Shown: positions 49,044-62,700 of the stretch, one piece after another | How the letters are laid out: each line of letters starts with the position of its first letter | Numbering within the stretch: position 1 is the stretch's first letter | DNA from: Hippopus hippopus | Lineage: Eukaryota; Mollusca; Bivalvia; Cardiida; Cardiidae | Length of the DNA: 64,000 bases | Direction: 5' to 3' | NCBI GenBank assembly: GCA_946811185.2 | Contig: OX328096.1 | Span: forward strand, 71,299,345 to 71,363,344 | Translations under genes and position numbers: made by a program | Notes under the pieces: generated by a model | What the model saw: only the letters and a program-made list of their open reading frames with translations | Told to the model about the DNA's origin: nothing | Databases searched by the model: none

Positions 49044-50656
49044 TACCAGTTAGTTATGATTATTTTCTGAGCTTTAAACCTTTCAGTTATATATTATACA
49101 TTTGTCATTTGAACCATTATCCGGAGGTAAAAAGAGAATTAGTTTGATTGTTTGTTTATTGAAAAATTTGTTTGGTGTTTATCGACGTTTTCATAAATAT
49201 TTCAGTTATAATGCCGCGGCAAGTGCACCTATCTAGGCTTTCCTGGAGTTTCTTTTAGGGGTATTAGTACTTCGCACACTATTTTTAAAAAGCGACTAGC
49301 TGCTTTCTCACATATCTATGGTTGAAAATTGAATCCTGTCGCAATGACTATCATAAATTCTCGGATAGACATTAACCTAGCTGATGATTCCCAAGTCCTG
49401 TACGCTACCGATTGTGCTTCCGGGCACGGAAAGAGGGAATTTTATACGTTAATTACGGGTAAACATTTAAGAAAAAGGAGTAACGTTGGCTACCAACAGT
49501 GGTATTTAGCGCTAACAGAATAGAAAACATGTAGAAAAAGAAGAAAAAGCTTGTTATCAGTGATTGGATTTCTCTCCAAGAGAATAGGAAACATTGTAGA
49601 AAATGGAGAAAACACTGTCTAGCAATGATGGTATTTTTGAGTGATAGGATATCAAACGCTGTAGAAAGAGGAGAAAGCGTTGGCTACCAATGGTGGGTTT
49701 TTTTTTTTCTCTAAGAAAATAGGAAACATTGTAGAAAAAGGAGAAGGCGCTAGTAACCAATGATGGTATTTTTTAATACCTTATACCTTCTATAAACATT
49801 TTGCAAGGGACAAATTGAATGCAGCTCAAATGCTGGTATTTGTCACAAGGGGAATAGAAAACATTGCCGGAAAATGAGAAAAAGCTGGCTGCCAATGATT
49901 GGAACTGTCAATAAGAGAATAGAAAACGTCGTGGGAAAATGAGAAAATGCTGGTAGCCAGCATTTTCTCCTTTTCACACGATGTTTCAAATGCCCTTTTC
50001 TTCAGGGTCGCTAAAACACGGGATTGTTTGATATATGAAAATGAGAAAGCGCTGGCTACCAATGATTGGAATTGTCAATAAGAGAATAGAAAACATCGTG
50101 GAAAAAGGAGAAAATGCTTGTGGCCAGTATTTTCTCCCTTTTCTCACAATGTTTTCAAATGTCCTTTTCTTCAGGGTAGCTAAAACACGGGTTTGTTTAA
50201 GATATCACAAACGCTAACAAATACCCTGTATATGATTCAGCCAGAAATTTTCATTATCTATCTAATGGCGGTGGAGTCTTGTTAGTAGGGTTGGTACTTC
50301 ACTGGAATTAGGAAGTCAGAAGTTGAGAGTTTGAGCTTCATATCGGTAGAAATCTTTTCGGTGGTGGATGTTTACAGTGACCCCAGTTAGAACTATCGGT
50401 AACAGGCAGGGATAAGTAAGTTAGGGTTTGAGAATTCGAGTTTCAGTGTGGCAAAATTTTTTTTGATGATCGATGATAGTGTTTCTGATTACATTCGTGT
50501 AAGAGGGAAAGCAGCCACTGTTTAATTCTGATATATATATAATGATACATTGTGATATGAATGCATGTAGGTGCACTTGTCGTCGTAATATAACTCAAAT
50601 TATATTGTAAACGAAGATACTAGATCTATTACAAAAGTTTTTTTTTTTTTCTACAG

Positions 50657-51048
50657 ATGAGGTTATCGCATTTTCAGTGACAACACCAACTAAAGAATTA
50701 GTCAACGGAGTGCCTATTTTCGAGACAACGATCACAAATATAGGAAACGGATATGACATCGATACCGGGATATTTACATGTCCGGTTGGTGGATTGTACA
50801 CGTTTGTCTTTACTTTGGCGTCAGCTGGAAAGCATAATGTGTACTGCTATATTAAACATAATGGTAACATCAAAGTGCTTGCCCAATCATCCATTGATAA
50901 TGCTTACACAAGTGCCTCAGCTTCAGTGAACCTATTGTTGCAGAAAGGTGATTGGGTTACGTTAGGAAATTGTGGTGACTGGAACAATGTGCGCATCACC
51001 TACAACCACACAACGTTCAGCGGTGCTTTGATTAAAAGAACGGGCTAG
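50657..51048 (+). CDS. C1q-domain protein gene A, exon 2 (C1q head)
   Basis: Acceptor TTTTCTACAG at 50647-50656; the codon split across the intron gives Asp, then EVIAFSV. The domain shows GNGYDIDTGIFTCPVGGLYT, FVFTLASAGKHNVYCYIKHN and SVNLLLQKGDWVTLGNCGDW. The stop is TAG at 51048. With exon 1 it makes a complete secreted coiled-coil/C1q protein. Confidence 0.88.
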
Positions 51049-51059
51049 GAAATCTGATT

Positions 51060-51335
51060 TGAGCTAAAACAAACGAGTCATGCTCTATGAAAAGGGGGCG
51101 TAATACATCTGCAAAAAGTATCCGTCCAGGTCAGCCTGCGCATTCCGCGCAGGCTGACCTGAGCCGAGACTTTTAGCTATTGGTCAATTTTATTTATGTC
51201 CAAAGCCCAGTCTACATCATCATGAAGTCGGTTATTGAAAACGTGAATACCATGGATATTTAAGTTTATGAACGTTTTCTTGGTATCATGCATCAAAGAT
51301 ATGCATTATGCCCCCTTTTGCCAGAGCACGATTGA
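51060..51335. repeat. GAGCCATGCTC-family MITE
   Basis: Begins GAGTCATGCTCTATGAAAAG 12 bp after the C1q stop. Inner perfect hairpin CAGGTCAGCCTGCGC / GCGCAGGCTGACCTG (about 51117-51152). Confidence 0.8.
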
Positions 51336-52620
51336 ATTGTTTTTATCTATACTTGTAATCAAGTTTTATTTCGTTATTTTTTTTCTGTAGGTATATTATG
51401 CCTTTTGGAGGAGTCCTTCCCCCCTACCTCTCTTTCTCTCCCCCCCCCTTCTCTCTCTCTCTCTCTCGAAATTCATTGACATGAAGATTTCAAACGGCTG
51501 AGAGAACAAAACCAAGTAAATCTGTAAAGCACGATAACAGCCTGTTTAGATAATTACCGAAGTCATATGGCGCTTGCCTATTTGAGAGCCCATTTTTCAA
51601 GAACCTTCAGGCCCTGTGTTACTGTATCATTACATTTTTGTCCACAGTTTTCAACATCATTCAGTAACCGTCCTGGATTTCTTATGACTCGTAAAAGAGT
51701 ACCAACCATTGATCTTCCACACATGCTATATTGCCGAGAAATATTACCGAAAAAAAAAAACTGTACTGGATTTTGATGAAAATCCTTACAAGAAGGGGTT
51801 ATCCAGAAGCATGAATAAAAAGCGTATTCTTTTGGTGTGTGAAAGATCGAAATTTAGTTTTTCATTGAACATCATTGGTAACATTTTCACTCGTGGCGCA
51901 TTCAATGTATTTTGCATTTCAGTTTTTATTTTATCAGACATTTGTGTATGTATGAATACAACGAGAGCTTAACTAAACAATCCAATGTTTTAATGGCCCT
52001 CCTATGACAAAGAAGGCTATTGTCAACATGTGAGGAAATGAAAGAATCTTAGTAACCAACATTTTCTCCTTTTTGAACAATGTTTTTCTCCCTTTCTAGG
52101 ACAGTTCTAACTATTTCAGAACATTCTGCAACCCTTGGATAAGTCTAAAATTATTTAGTCATGTAAACTGTTAACCGGAGGAGCAAAGTCTAAGTAAAGA
52201 CTTACATCTAACAACTAACACATAGTTTTTGGATTTTTACCCTTAAACACACGATCCCGAGTGTAAACAACTCTGAAAAAGACAGATCTTGAAAACATTT
52301 TTTGGAAAGTGAGAGAATGCTGATAACCAGCATTTTCTCCTTTCCCACACAGTCTATGTCCTATCAACGGCAAGTTTCATTATTTATACCACATTTGATT
52401 TGTACTTGTATTCAGCAAATGCTTTCTATTGGACCATGTCTAAAATTTTGTCATGTGGTAAAGGGTTAAGTTCTACACTTGATGCTGTTAGGGACAACCA
52501 CTTTAGTCTGAACTTTTGTTGTCTAGAGAAAAGTGTAAAAATACTGCAGATTAAAATTTCATTGAAATATTCACCATTGATTAGGTTAGATGTACTACAT
52601 TTTTTCCCTCTTACATTTGA
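51336..52620. other. No gene; microsatellite and MITEs
   Basis: A CT run at about 51440-51470; hairpin MITEs at about 51980-52170 and 52245-52470. Confidence 0.5.
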
Positions 52621-52624
52621 ATAT

Positions 52625-52880
52625 AATTGAGCCATGCTCTGTGAAAAGGGGACTAAACCCAGGTAAGCCTGCGTAGTATGCAGTCCGCGCAGGCTGACAC
52701 GAGTCAAAAATTTCTGCCAATGTTAACTTTTCTGCATGTCAAAGGACCATTCTACCTCAGGATTCATTTTGTTGTACGACAAAATAGGCTTTATGGGTCC
52801 ATGATTATGTGACGACTTGCTAATTAAAATGCATCACGGAAATGCATTAAGCCCCCTTGTACCAGAGTATGGCTTAATTG
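52625..52880. repeat. GAGCCATGCTC-family MITE
   Basis: GAGCCATGCTCTGTGAAAAG, inner GTAAGCCTGCGTAG / CCGCGCAGGCTGAC, right end CCAGAGTATGGCTTA. Confidence 0.8.
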
Positions 52881-53079
52881 TATATATTATACACCTTGAT
52901 ATTTTCCGGTAAAATCTGACACGACGTGGAGAAAAATCCGTTTCAACACATGTCAAACACTTTTTTTTTATGAAGTGGTCGATCTAAACCTGTTGTCGAA
53001 TCCGGTTGTGCCGGAAATCTATATGATGCTAACGATGACCAATGTGACGAACCGGCTACTTTCTCACATTGTACAAACA

Positions 53080-54049
53080 CTGTCGAAACAAAAAACAGCG
53101 ACGATACGGTGATGATGATGATGATGATGATGATGATAGCGGTGGTGGCGATGGTGAATATGATTAGAGAGAGGAGAAGGAAAGCAACAAGAACGACGAC
53201 AACAATGATGATGACGACGACAATAATGAAGATGATACAGATGACGACGATTGTTTTGATTATCGTGATGATGAAGACGACACTGATGCCGACGATGATG
53301 AGGCGGCATAAGCAGCTTTTCTTTCTTTCCTAGAGTTTCTATTATCTGTGATGTGGAAAGTATTTTTTCCAGGTCACCGGCTACTTTCCAACATCATTTT
53401 TAAAACATCGTCGAAACGATGTTATCGGCGGCAGCGACCACGTCGGCCGCGGTGGCGACGATTATTATTATTATTATTTCGACAACGAGATGACGTTGGG
53501 GCGTGAAAGAGGGATTGTGGTGATGGCTGTAAGAGAGACGACAACGATGATCATGATGATAATCATAAAAAGAAAAAAATGTTCATAACCAGTATGATGC
53601 AACTATAAGGACAAACCGTTGTTTCATTTATCTGTGTTTTGCACACTTGTTTTTCAAAGCCACCGACTACTTTCCCAAATTGTCCGAACTTCTTCAAAAC
53701 ATTGTTGACGAGGAGGACGGAGACCTCGACGATGTTAATACTGATAATAAGGACGACAACGACGGTGACAACGACGATGACGACGACAGCTATGACAACA
53801 ACAACGACGGTGACGACGACGTCGATGACAACAACAACGACGATGACGACGAAGGCGACGGTGACAACGACTACCATAACGATAACCACGACGATGACGA
53901 CAACGACGATGATGATGATGATTTTCATAATTTTGATGATTATAATTTCTAAAACAAGTACAATCATTATAAGTAGATGACGATCAGAACAATTATGATG
54001 GTGAAGGGGGATTGTGCTGATGGTTGTAGTAACGCCAACGATGATGATA

Positions 54050-54084
<35 letters not shown>

Positions 54085-54090
54085 AAAACG
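53080..54090. repeat. GAT/GAC simple-sequence region
   Basis: Blocks of (GAT)n and (GAC)n at about 53108-53300, 53462-53480, 53705-53940 and 54040-54085, separated by SINE-like pieces (GGCTACTTTC, GTCGAAAC). The ORFs are acidic or poly-V/poly-H artefacts. Confidence 0.75.
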
Positions 54091-55480
54091 TTAAAACGCT
54101 GGTAACTAGTGTTATTTTCCCTATCAAATACAGACTACTTGTCGTCTGCAAGTGCTTTCAGTTTTTGACAAGTCCACAATTCTGTCGTCTGCCAATGTCA
54201 CTCGTCACAACTCGGCCGATTTTGTAGTTACATCTATCGCTGAAAAAATGCCAACATAATTGATAGACGGAGTTAGAAAGTAAATGTACTGTATGCCATC
54301 GGAATGTATTTAGAAACTATACATGCAACTGGTAATAGCAGCAAGTGTAAAATAGTACTCGGCCGTTGGTCAATTAATGTTAGCAAGGTGAAACGTGAGG
54401 ACAAAAGAATATAGAGTTGTGTAGGAGTTTTGATCCTAGCGGAGAGACCATTACGTAAACATTTTCAGAATGGACTGATTATCCTACACTTGCAACCTCA
54501 GTAACCAGACTGTCAATTCACAATACTGACCAGCATGGATCATCGCATCGCTATCATAAATTACTTGTTCTATTGGTCATAATGGGATATTAAGACAAGG
54601 TCTCTTCAACGGATATATTTAATTTACTGGTAGTTTATCTCAGTTGAAACTGAAAGACAGAAATATCGGTAAAAGTACCATACAAAAGTTGTGCTACAAT
54701 AATATTAGAGGTTCGAGTCATTTCAGTTACGAATAATACGATGCGCATAGCGTTACCCTTAATGTCAGTATTGCTGTGGTTTGAAGGAAATAATTATACA
54801 TACTGTAAAAAACAATCACTACCTCTGTGCCCTCTGTCCTTTGAAGGCAATGCAGCTCAATATCAAAGAATAACATATGTAATATCATAATTGCCTGTTT
54901 ATGTAGGATATAATATGCAAAAAAAAGAAAGAAAAAAAAAACAAAAAAAACCTCGACTATGAATTTGTAACGTTTGGATACTAGTTTTTCTAACTGTAAA
55001 ATGCCATACTGAGTGTTTTAACTCTTAACCAATCTATCTAGTTTTTGATGACCCCGAGAAAGACGGCTGTTAAAAGCATTGTGGAAAAAAGAAAAAATTC
55101 ATATAACCATCTTTTTCTCCTTTCACACAATATTTTTTTTACCCTTTCAATGATTTAAATCATTTGGTCCTCATTTAATTCGTCTTATGCAAAGATTGTT
55201 AGGTATTGTTATTCATGATGAGTGATATCTAAAGCTTGATAATTGGTACTACTGATTAGAATTGTCACATATATTTTACGTGTTATTGCTTTTGTTAAAC
55301 TACTAATTTGTAAAGGACAGTTGAAAAAAAGGGGGTTCCTACGTGGCTCAGTTAGAAGGTGTAGGATTTCTATCCTAAACATGGTTCAAACGACTTTTAT
55401 TTGATTTGTGATTTCAAACCATCGTAGTTATTTTAGTGTCGACCGATTACAGTGCTGACAGCACTTTGATTGACTTTACA
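54091..55480. other. No gene; MITE remnants
   Basis: Parts of the hairpin MITE at about 54090-54200 and a worn full copy at 55015-55240; an A-rich run near 54920-54950. Confidence 0.45.
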
Positions 55481-55611
55481 ATGAAATTTGATAATTCAAA
55501 CAAGGGGGAAAAATAAAAGACCGAATTATCAGTACATGTACTCTTATTCGCTATACATATAGACCATCAAAAAGAAAATGCTCGTCTCCTCAAATTCGAT
55601 AATTCAAACAA

Positions 55612-57215
55612 GTTGGCCATGATGGCCCTGGATCGCTCACCTGAGTCAATATGCGAAATTCACTCCACATGCGTAATTCAATTTCTGACAAATTGTCAGG
55701 TCAATTGAGCTTAAAATATGGCCTCTAGAGCGTCCACAAGAAATTTCTGTAAGTTGACCTCGTGACCTAATTTATCACCCTATGTGACCCAATTTAGAAC
55801 TCATTAAAAATTTATCAAGACAAACATTCTGAACAGTTTCCAAGCTAAATTTAGCAATAAATGTGGCCTCTAGAGTGCCCACAAGGTATTTCTTAAATTT
55901 GACCAAGTGACCTAGTTTATGACCCCAGGTTACCCAATTTTGAACCCATCCTACAGTTCATTAAGACAAACATTTTGACCAATTTTCAAGTCAATTGAGC
56001 AAGAAATGTAGCCTCTAGAGTGCCCACAAGGTATTTCTTTAATTTGACCTAGTGACCTAGATTATGACCCCAGGGGACCCAATTTCGAACCCATCCTAGA
56101 TTTGATAAAGACAAACATTTTAACCAATTTTCCAATCAATTGAACAATAAATATGGTCTCTAGAGTGCCCACAAAGTATTTCTTAAACTTGACCTAGTGA
56201 CCTAGTTTAAAACCCCACATGACCCGAATTCAAACTCATGTGAGATTTAATTAAGACAAACATTCTGACCAATTTTCAAGTCAATTAAGCAAAAAATGTG
56301 GCCTCTAGAGTGCCCAAAAGGTATTACTTTAATTTGACCTAGAGACCTAGTTTATGACCCCAGGTGACCCAATTTTGAACTGACTGAACACTTTGTGCTC
56401 AGGTGGGCTAACAAACTTAGAACAGGTTCACTACATACCAAATAACAGTTTTAGAAAAGAAGAATTTTAAAGTTTTCCTTCTTTGTTCCTTTGTTCGAAC
56501 TTGTGACCCTCGGGGCAGGCCAGTTTTGACCCCAGCGGCATCATTTGAACAAACTTGGTAGAGGTTCACTAGGAATTGCTACACACCAAATATCAAAGCT
56601 CCACACATTCCAGTTATAGAGAAGAAGAATTTTAAAGTTTGCCTTCTTTGTTCCTATGTTCGAACTTGTGACCCATGGGGCGGGGCCAGTTTTGACCCCA
56701 GGGGCATCATATGAACAAAATTGGTAGAGATCCACAAGGAAATGCTAGATGCCAAATATCAAAGCTCTACGCCTTCAAGTTTCAGAGAAGAATCATTTTA
56801 AATTTTTTTCCTTCTTTGTTCCTATGTTCGAACTTGTGACGCCCGGGGCGGGCCAGTTTTGATCCCAGGGGCATCAGATGAACAAACTTGGTAGAGGTCC
56901 ACTAGGAGATGCTACATACCAAATATCAAAGCTCTACGCCTTCTAGTTTCAGAGAAGAAGATTTTCAAAGATTTTACATGTTTTTCCTTTTTGTTGCCAT
57001 GGCAACCAGAGTTAAGGGTGGAATTCAATTCTTTGAACAATTCTGGTAGAACTTCACCCAAGGAACATTCCTGCCAAGTTTCACCAAGATTGGCCGAGTG
57101 GTTTAGGAGAAGAAGATGTTTAAAGAAATTGTTGACGGACGACAGACGAGGGATGACGGACAATGACCCATCACAATACCTCACCTTAGCACTTCGTGCT
57201 CAGGTGAGCTAAAAA
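55612..57215. mobile_element. Repeat-array element inserted in unit B
   Basis: Left edge TTGGCCATGATGGCCCTGG and CGCTCACCTGAG; right edge CACTTCGTGCTCAGGTGAGC TAAAA. The interior has monomers TGTGGCCTCTAGAGTGCCCA, CAAGGTATTTCTT and TTGACC.AGTGACCTAG. In unit A the flanks (ATACAAACAAG, GAATGAAAGGCAGAATTATC) are contiguous. A second array type (GGGGCGGGCCAGTTTTGA, CACTAGGAA.TGCTA) fills 56460-57000. Confidence 0.65.
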
Positions 57216-57309
57216 GGGGCAAGAATAAAAGGCCGAATTATCAGTACCCTTAACGGCTATATATAAAGATTATTTGGAAAAAAAATGTCCAACACTTCGA
57301 AATTTGTCT

Positions 57310-58960
57310 TCATTCTTTACCAGGCAACAAAATGATTTGTCCAAATTGAAAGCAGTTGCAGGTGACAAATTAGATATAGCTCAAATGGACAGATTTGCCT
57401 TTGAAAGGGTAGAAAACATTGTTTGAAAACAAGAAATACTGTTTACCAGCCTTTTTGTTCTTCTCCAACAGTGTTTTTGCAAGCTTTCACTGGCTATTTT
57501 TGTAAAGGGTTGAGTTTGTTGATTCTATGGTGTTCAACGCCGTTTTCAGCATTATTTCAGTTATATGGCGGAGGCTAATGCACCTATCACTGCATTTCTG
57601 GAGTTTCTTTCTACGTGTGCTTCACACACTATTCTTTCCAAGCCACTGGCAGCTTTCCTTGATACCCATCATCGAAACAATGATCTGAGATAAAAGAGGA
57701 ATAAATTGTGTTGCAATGTCCATCATCAATCCTCGGAAAAAAATTCCTGAGCTGGATATTCAAACCAGCCACCTGAGATTTAAAGCCTTGTACGTTATCG
57801 GCTGAGCAATCGTACTCGCCAGGGTTGTATTTTAAAATCTCCGTAAACCTTTGACGCGCAGGCCAAGTAATTCGAACCAATAAACTGTGCCTGAACAGAT
57901 CAACGGAAAATATTCGTATATGTAGACCAAGTTGCGTTAACCCTGTATTTAAAAATGAAGGAACAGTGGGGTTCAAACCAGCGATCTTCTTGCTTTAAGC
58001 CCTGTACGCTACCGACTGAGCTACCGAGCTCGCCAGGATTGTTATTGTTCATGAATCTTTGACGAGCAGGCCTAAGTAATTCCAATGAAGAATTTGTGTC
58101 TGTACATATAGATTAACCGTTTACCACACAATCCCGAGTTCTACAGATCCTGAAAAAAAAAAAAACTTTTGAAAACATAGTTGGAAAAGGAAATAAATGC
58201 TGGTAACCAGCATTTTCCCCTTTCCCACAATGTTTTCTACCTTATTAACGGCAGAGATCCAAATTTGAACTACATTGAAAATGTCGTCTGCAACTGCTTT
58301 CAATTTTGCCCAGTCGAAAATTTTGTCGTCAGGTAGAGTCAAGGTATGTTTACTCCGTATATAAAGATTAAGAGTGTACGACACGAAGGAATAAGAATTC
58401 TGAACATAATGTGAAAAAGGGAAAAATTCTAATAACAAGCATTTTCTCCTTTTCAAAAAGTATTTCCCACTCTGTGAAAGAATATTCTCACTATCAGTTG
58501 AGGAACAGTTTTTTGTAGCCTGCACATGCTTTCAATTTAGATAAGTCTCAGATAAATGTTGACGCCTGACAGAAAGATAAACAAACTGTGACTTTCAAAC
58601 ACGTATTACGTACTTGTCTAAATAAATATATTCTTTACTGAAAAATTATATAGAGGTCCACCTGAATACTTATGAACATTGCTAAATGATGAAACAGAAG
58701 TACTGCTACACAATTTTCTACAATTCTGTTTGTCTAACTCTTCACCGGACAAAACATTTGTAGACCAATCGAACTTAAAAGTATTTTCAGACAACATTTT
58801 AAGCTTAGCTCAAATGATAGAATTTGTCTTTAGAGGGGGAAAAACATTGTGGGGAAATTAGAAAATGCTGGTTACCAGCATTTTCTCCTTTTCTCATAAT
58901 GTTTTCAAAAGCCTCTATCATGATGGTCGATAAAACAAAGGTTTATCTGGTAAAACGTTA
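57310..58960. repeat. MITE/SINE block upstream of C1q gene B
   Basis: Hairpin MITEs at about 57310-57520, 58105-58340, 58370-58580 and 58735-58960; a minus-strand SINE with two tRNA-like parts at about 57500-58080. It parallels 44030-45670. No gene. Confidence 0.65.
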
Positions 58961-59467
58961 AACAATTTAGTCGAATGTATAGATAGGTGCCTATTACAGC
59001 ATTTTGGAATGATCGAGACTAAACTGTATTGACCACATTTACGAATATCTTGCACGGTCATATTGATCAAATATATTTTTGTCACAAATTTACGAAAGGA
59101 AAAACAGTAGACAAACAGACGGAGTTTAAAATTGCTACTCAGACTGCCAGTGAGTCTTTTGTTCAACTGTTAGGCAGCCTAACAAATGCATAGCTGGTGA
59201 GGGAGAATATGCATGCCTGTTTCTCACGAGATATTATTCTGCGGCTGTCAAATAAATTAACATTTTAACCCACTTAAATAAACAAACTGTAGGTTCCCAC
59301 GTTCCTGAGAACGCCCTTTTAATCAATCAAAAAACACATGTGGCAAATACAGGAAACCGCAGAATCATTCAGTATCAGCCGCTGGAAGGTTTACAATCTA
59401 AAAGTAAACAGGAATATTAACTATTACTTATATTGCACTCGTAGTTTAATTGTTCATTATTGAAGTT

Positions 59468-59765
59468 ATGCAGTACTTTCTGACCGGACTTTTGTTAGCC
59501 ATCGTCTTTTTTGACAATGTGAGAGCGCTGCCAGCTGAGCCGGTATGTTCGAAATTCGATTATGAAATGAAAACACTTGAAGCGATGCTTCGAATCGAAA
59601 ACCGTGCAGAGAAAATGATGGGGGAATTGAAATCTGTCCAAGATTCTATGACGAAAGAGCTTGATAAAATCAAGAATTTGAAAGCTGAAGTTGAAAGAAA
59701 ACAGACGGCAATGGAAAGTAAGATCACAGATCTTAAGTCTGAGGTAGAAGAAAAAACAAAGCCAG
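59468..59765 (+). CDS. C1q-domain protein gene B, exon 1
   Basis: Same length (298 nt) and phase as exon 1 of gene A and about 93% identical by eye. Signal peptide MQYFLTGLLLAIVFFDNVRA, then coiled coil (NRAEKMMGELKSVQDSMTKE). Donor AAGCCAG|GTACAA at 59765/59766. The upstream ATG of gene A is ATT here, which fixes the start. Exon 2 is not in the window. Confidence 0.85.
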
Positions 59766-62700
59766 GTACAAGTAAAGCTTTCTACTTACCTTATGGTCAC
59801 TTGTTAGGCCTTTACCAATCGACAAAATTTTAGCCTTGTCAAAATTAAAAGCACTTGCAGAAGGCAACTTCAGCATGACTCAAATGATGGGGTTTGTTTT
59901 TAGATGGGTAGAAAATGTTTTGGGAAAAGGAGAAAATGCTGGTTACTATCATTTTTTTTTCTCTTTCCTCCGCAATGTTTTCAAAAGCTTCCCTTTTCAG
60001 GGTCGTGTGGTCACTTCCTGATAGTTTACCAAATACTCCTCTTTTAACGTCCCCTGAGAAGAACGCTTTTCATTACAGGAACTTTTCTTTCTGTCACATT
60101 GCTTGAAATCGACCATTTAAAGACAAATATAATAATTTGAGCCAAAAGTTATTTTAAAGCGTCTGCTCTTCAAATGCTTTCAAGATGAATGAATCTGATC
60201 CTTTTCGTCTGGTAAAGAGTTCAAGACGTGATAAGTGTCTAAAAAGTCGCTGTATTGTTGTGTAGAATCTCAGTCATTCCCACATTCAACAATTAAAATA
60301 TTTCGGCCATCTCCTTAAATACAAGAAGACAAAATCTTACACTTGGAAACTCACAATGGCAATCAGAACCGCTCCTTCCCTGTTTTGGTGAAGAACATTG
60401 ATTCACAAAAATTTAACCCTTAGACTGCTTTATACAATAAATGAAAAATTACAGCTATTGGTAAAAGGTCAAATAGTACGATTCCAAAGTTCTTTAGCCG
60501 GAAGAATCTCACTGTATTGGACGTTCCAAGATCGGACTTCATGTTCATTGACTGCATTGCATAGTCTGGTCTTGATCTCCTGTGATTGTACCTCCTCAAA
60601 GGCGCTCTGAGTCACGCTTAGCAGCCTAAGAGTTAAAAACACAAAACATAAATGATCTGGTAATTGCATGTACGTGTATGTCTAAATACTGACCTTTCAC
60701 TCAGCTTTTCAGTAATCCAAATACAAGAGATAATTCGACCTTAAAGGTGTATACTACGTATCACGGTTGGTCATTATCATTAAATTTAAACTTCTAAATT
60801 CAACATGTATTAGATGCAAATAAACAACAACAGATGTCTATTGATGTAGTAATTCTGCACTTGCGAATGTGTCGAAACTCATATTGATCCGTGCATATGC
60901 GTCATACATGTGACAAATCCTGAAATAGACGAGAAAAGGGCAGACAACTACTTACTTTTAATGATGACTTTATATATATATGTAATTCAAGAATTTCATT
61001 TCAAAATTTCGAGACAAGGTACATTATTAGTCAAATCATCCCGTGATATATGTATAGTTTTTGGAAAATACAAACAACATGCATGAGCCATGCTCTGTGA
61101 AAAGCAGGTTTAATTTATCAGCAAACAATTTCGACCCATGTCAGCCTGCGCAGTCCGCGCAGGCTGACACGGGACCAAACGTTTGTTATTTGTAAATTTT
61201 CTGCATTTCCTTGGACCAATCTACCCGCTGATTCAGTTGGTTATTTGACAAAATGGATTTTATGGATCCGTATTTATGTAATGGTTTACCCGGTATAATG
61301 CATCATCCGGAGATGCATTAATCCCCCATTTGACACAGTGCCGCTTATATATCTAACATTCTCTATTATACCAGTTAGTTATGATTATTTTCAGTTCAAA
61401 ATCTTTTTGCTCAATTATATAGTATTCATTTGTGATTTGGACCATTATCTGGAGGTAACAAGAGAATTTGTTTGATTGTTTGTTTATTGAATTGTTTGTT
61501 TGGTGTTTAAGGCCCTTTTCATCAATATTTCAGTTATATCGCTGCAGCCAGTGCACATACCCATGCTTTCCTAGAGTTTCTTTTGGCAGTACTTTCCAAA
61601 CTATCCTTTCAGAGCAACCAGCTGCTTTCCCACATAACTATCGCCGAAACATGAATCGGCAGTGAGAGAGGAATGAATCCTGTCGCAATGACTACGTATC
61701 ATAAATTCTCGAAAAGAAATTTACCTAGCTGAGGATTCCCAACTCTTGAATGCTACAGACTGTGCTATGGGGCACGAAAAGTAGGAATTAAATACCTAAA
61801 TTACGTTAACATTTAAGAAAAAGGAGTAAATGTTGGCCACCAATAATAGGATTTATTATATACCTGTCTATGATCTGTGTAAAATACGGGCGTTTTCTAA
61901 CTCGCCAATACAACTCGACAGAAAATTTTTCCGCATCAGCCTAATACCGTGTGTAGAGCATAGTCGTGTACACGGACAACGTAACGTCTGTGTATTGACG
62001 TTCGAGTCTTTTCGCCAAATTTCTTATACATTCAGCCCGCATGACGAAGCCCGAAAACCCCATTTTTAGTGTATTTATAGCTACATGTGTATTTCATCTA
62101 TTATTTGTCATCTACTGTTTTTCAAAAATTGTTTCTATACAGATTTTGATTTTGTCCGATTTCAATGCGCATTACATAAACATGCGTTGTTTCGAAACTG
62201 TATTTCAATATGCTACTGTACGATACATTCGTGAACTTAGGAATCGCGATTCATAATTACAAGTTTGACTTACCTCCTGCTTTAAAACGAAAAGAAATGT
62301 ACCGTTCTGGACATTGACAATGAATACCACCCACTGAATACCTTTTCAGTGTTTAAGAAATAATTTGTAAGTCACAGTTGTTGTTTATTTCTATTGTAAT
62401 ATTCCCTATGTATCTGTTACAGAATGGAAAATACAAATATATAAGCTATGCTATTTGAAATGGGGTACGATGCATCTGGAAAAAAAAATTATCGACCCGT
62501 GTCAGCCTTCGCAGTCTGCGCAGGCTGACATGTGCCGAAACTTTTTGCTATTTGTAAATTTTCTTCGTGTCCTTGGAACATTCTACTCACTAATTCGAGT
62601 AGTCGTCGGGCAAAATCGATTTTTTAGATCCATAATCATGTAATGGCTTGCTTGGTATAATCCATCATCCAGAGGTACATTTGCACCGCAAACATATCTA

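Larger units (their letters stand above)
46478..50656 (+). other. Intron of C1q gene A
   Basis: GT-AG intron of about 4.2 kb with hairpin MITEs (46515-46935; 49490-50200), an AAGAAG run (about 47030), a GAGCCATGCTC-type MITE remnant (47790-48015), a mariner (48041-49043) and a minus-strand SINE (about 49170-49440). Confidence 0.75.
43740..51060. repeat. C1q gene duplication unit A
   Basis: Collinear with 55480-64000: the same order of MITE, SINE, MITE, exon 1, MITE, intron repeats and SINE. The copies differ by small changes and by separate insertions (mariner in A; a repeat array at 55612-57215 in B). Confidence 0.75.

Noticed and set aside
53563..53980. Overlapping ORFs of 100-134 codons
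   Set aside because: GAT/GAC simple repeats read in different frames.
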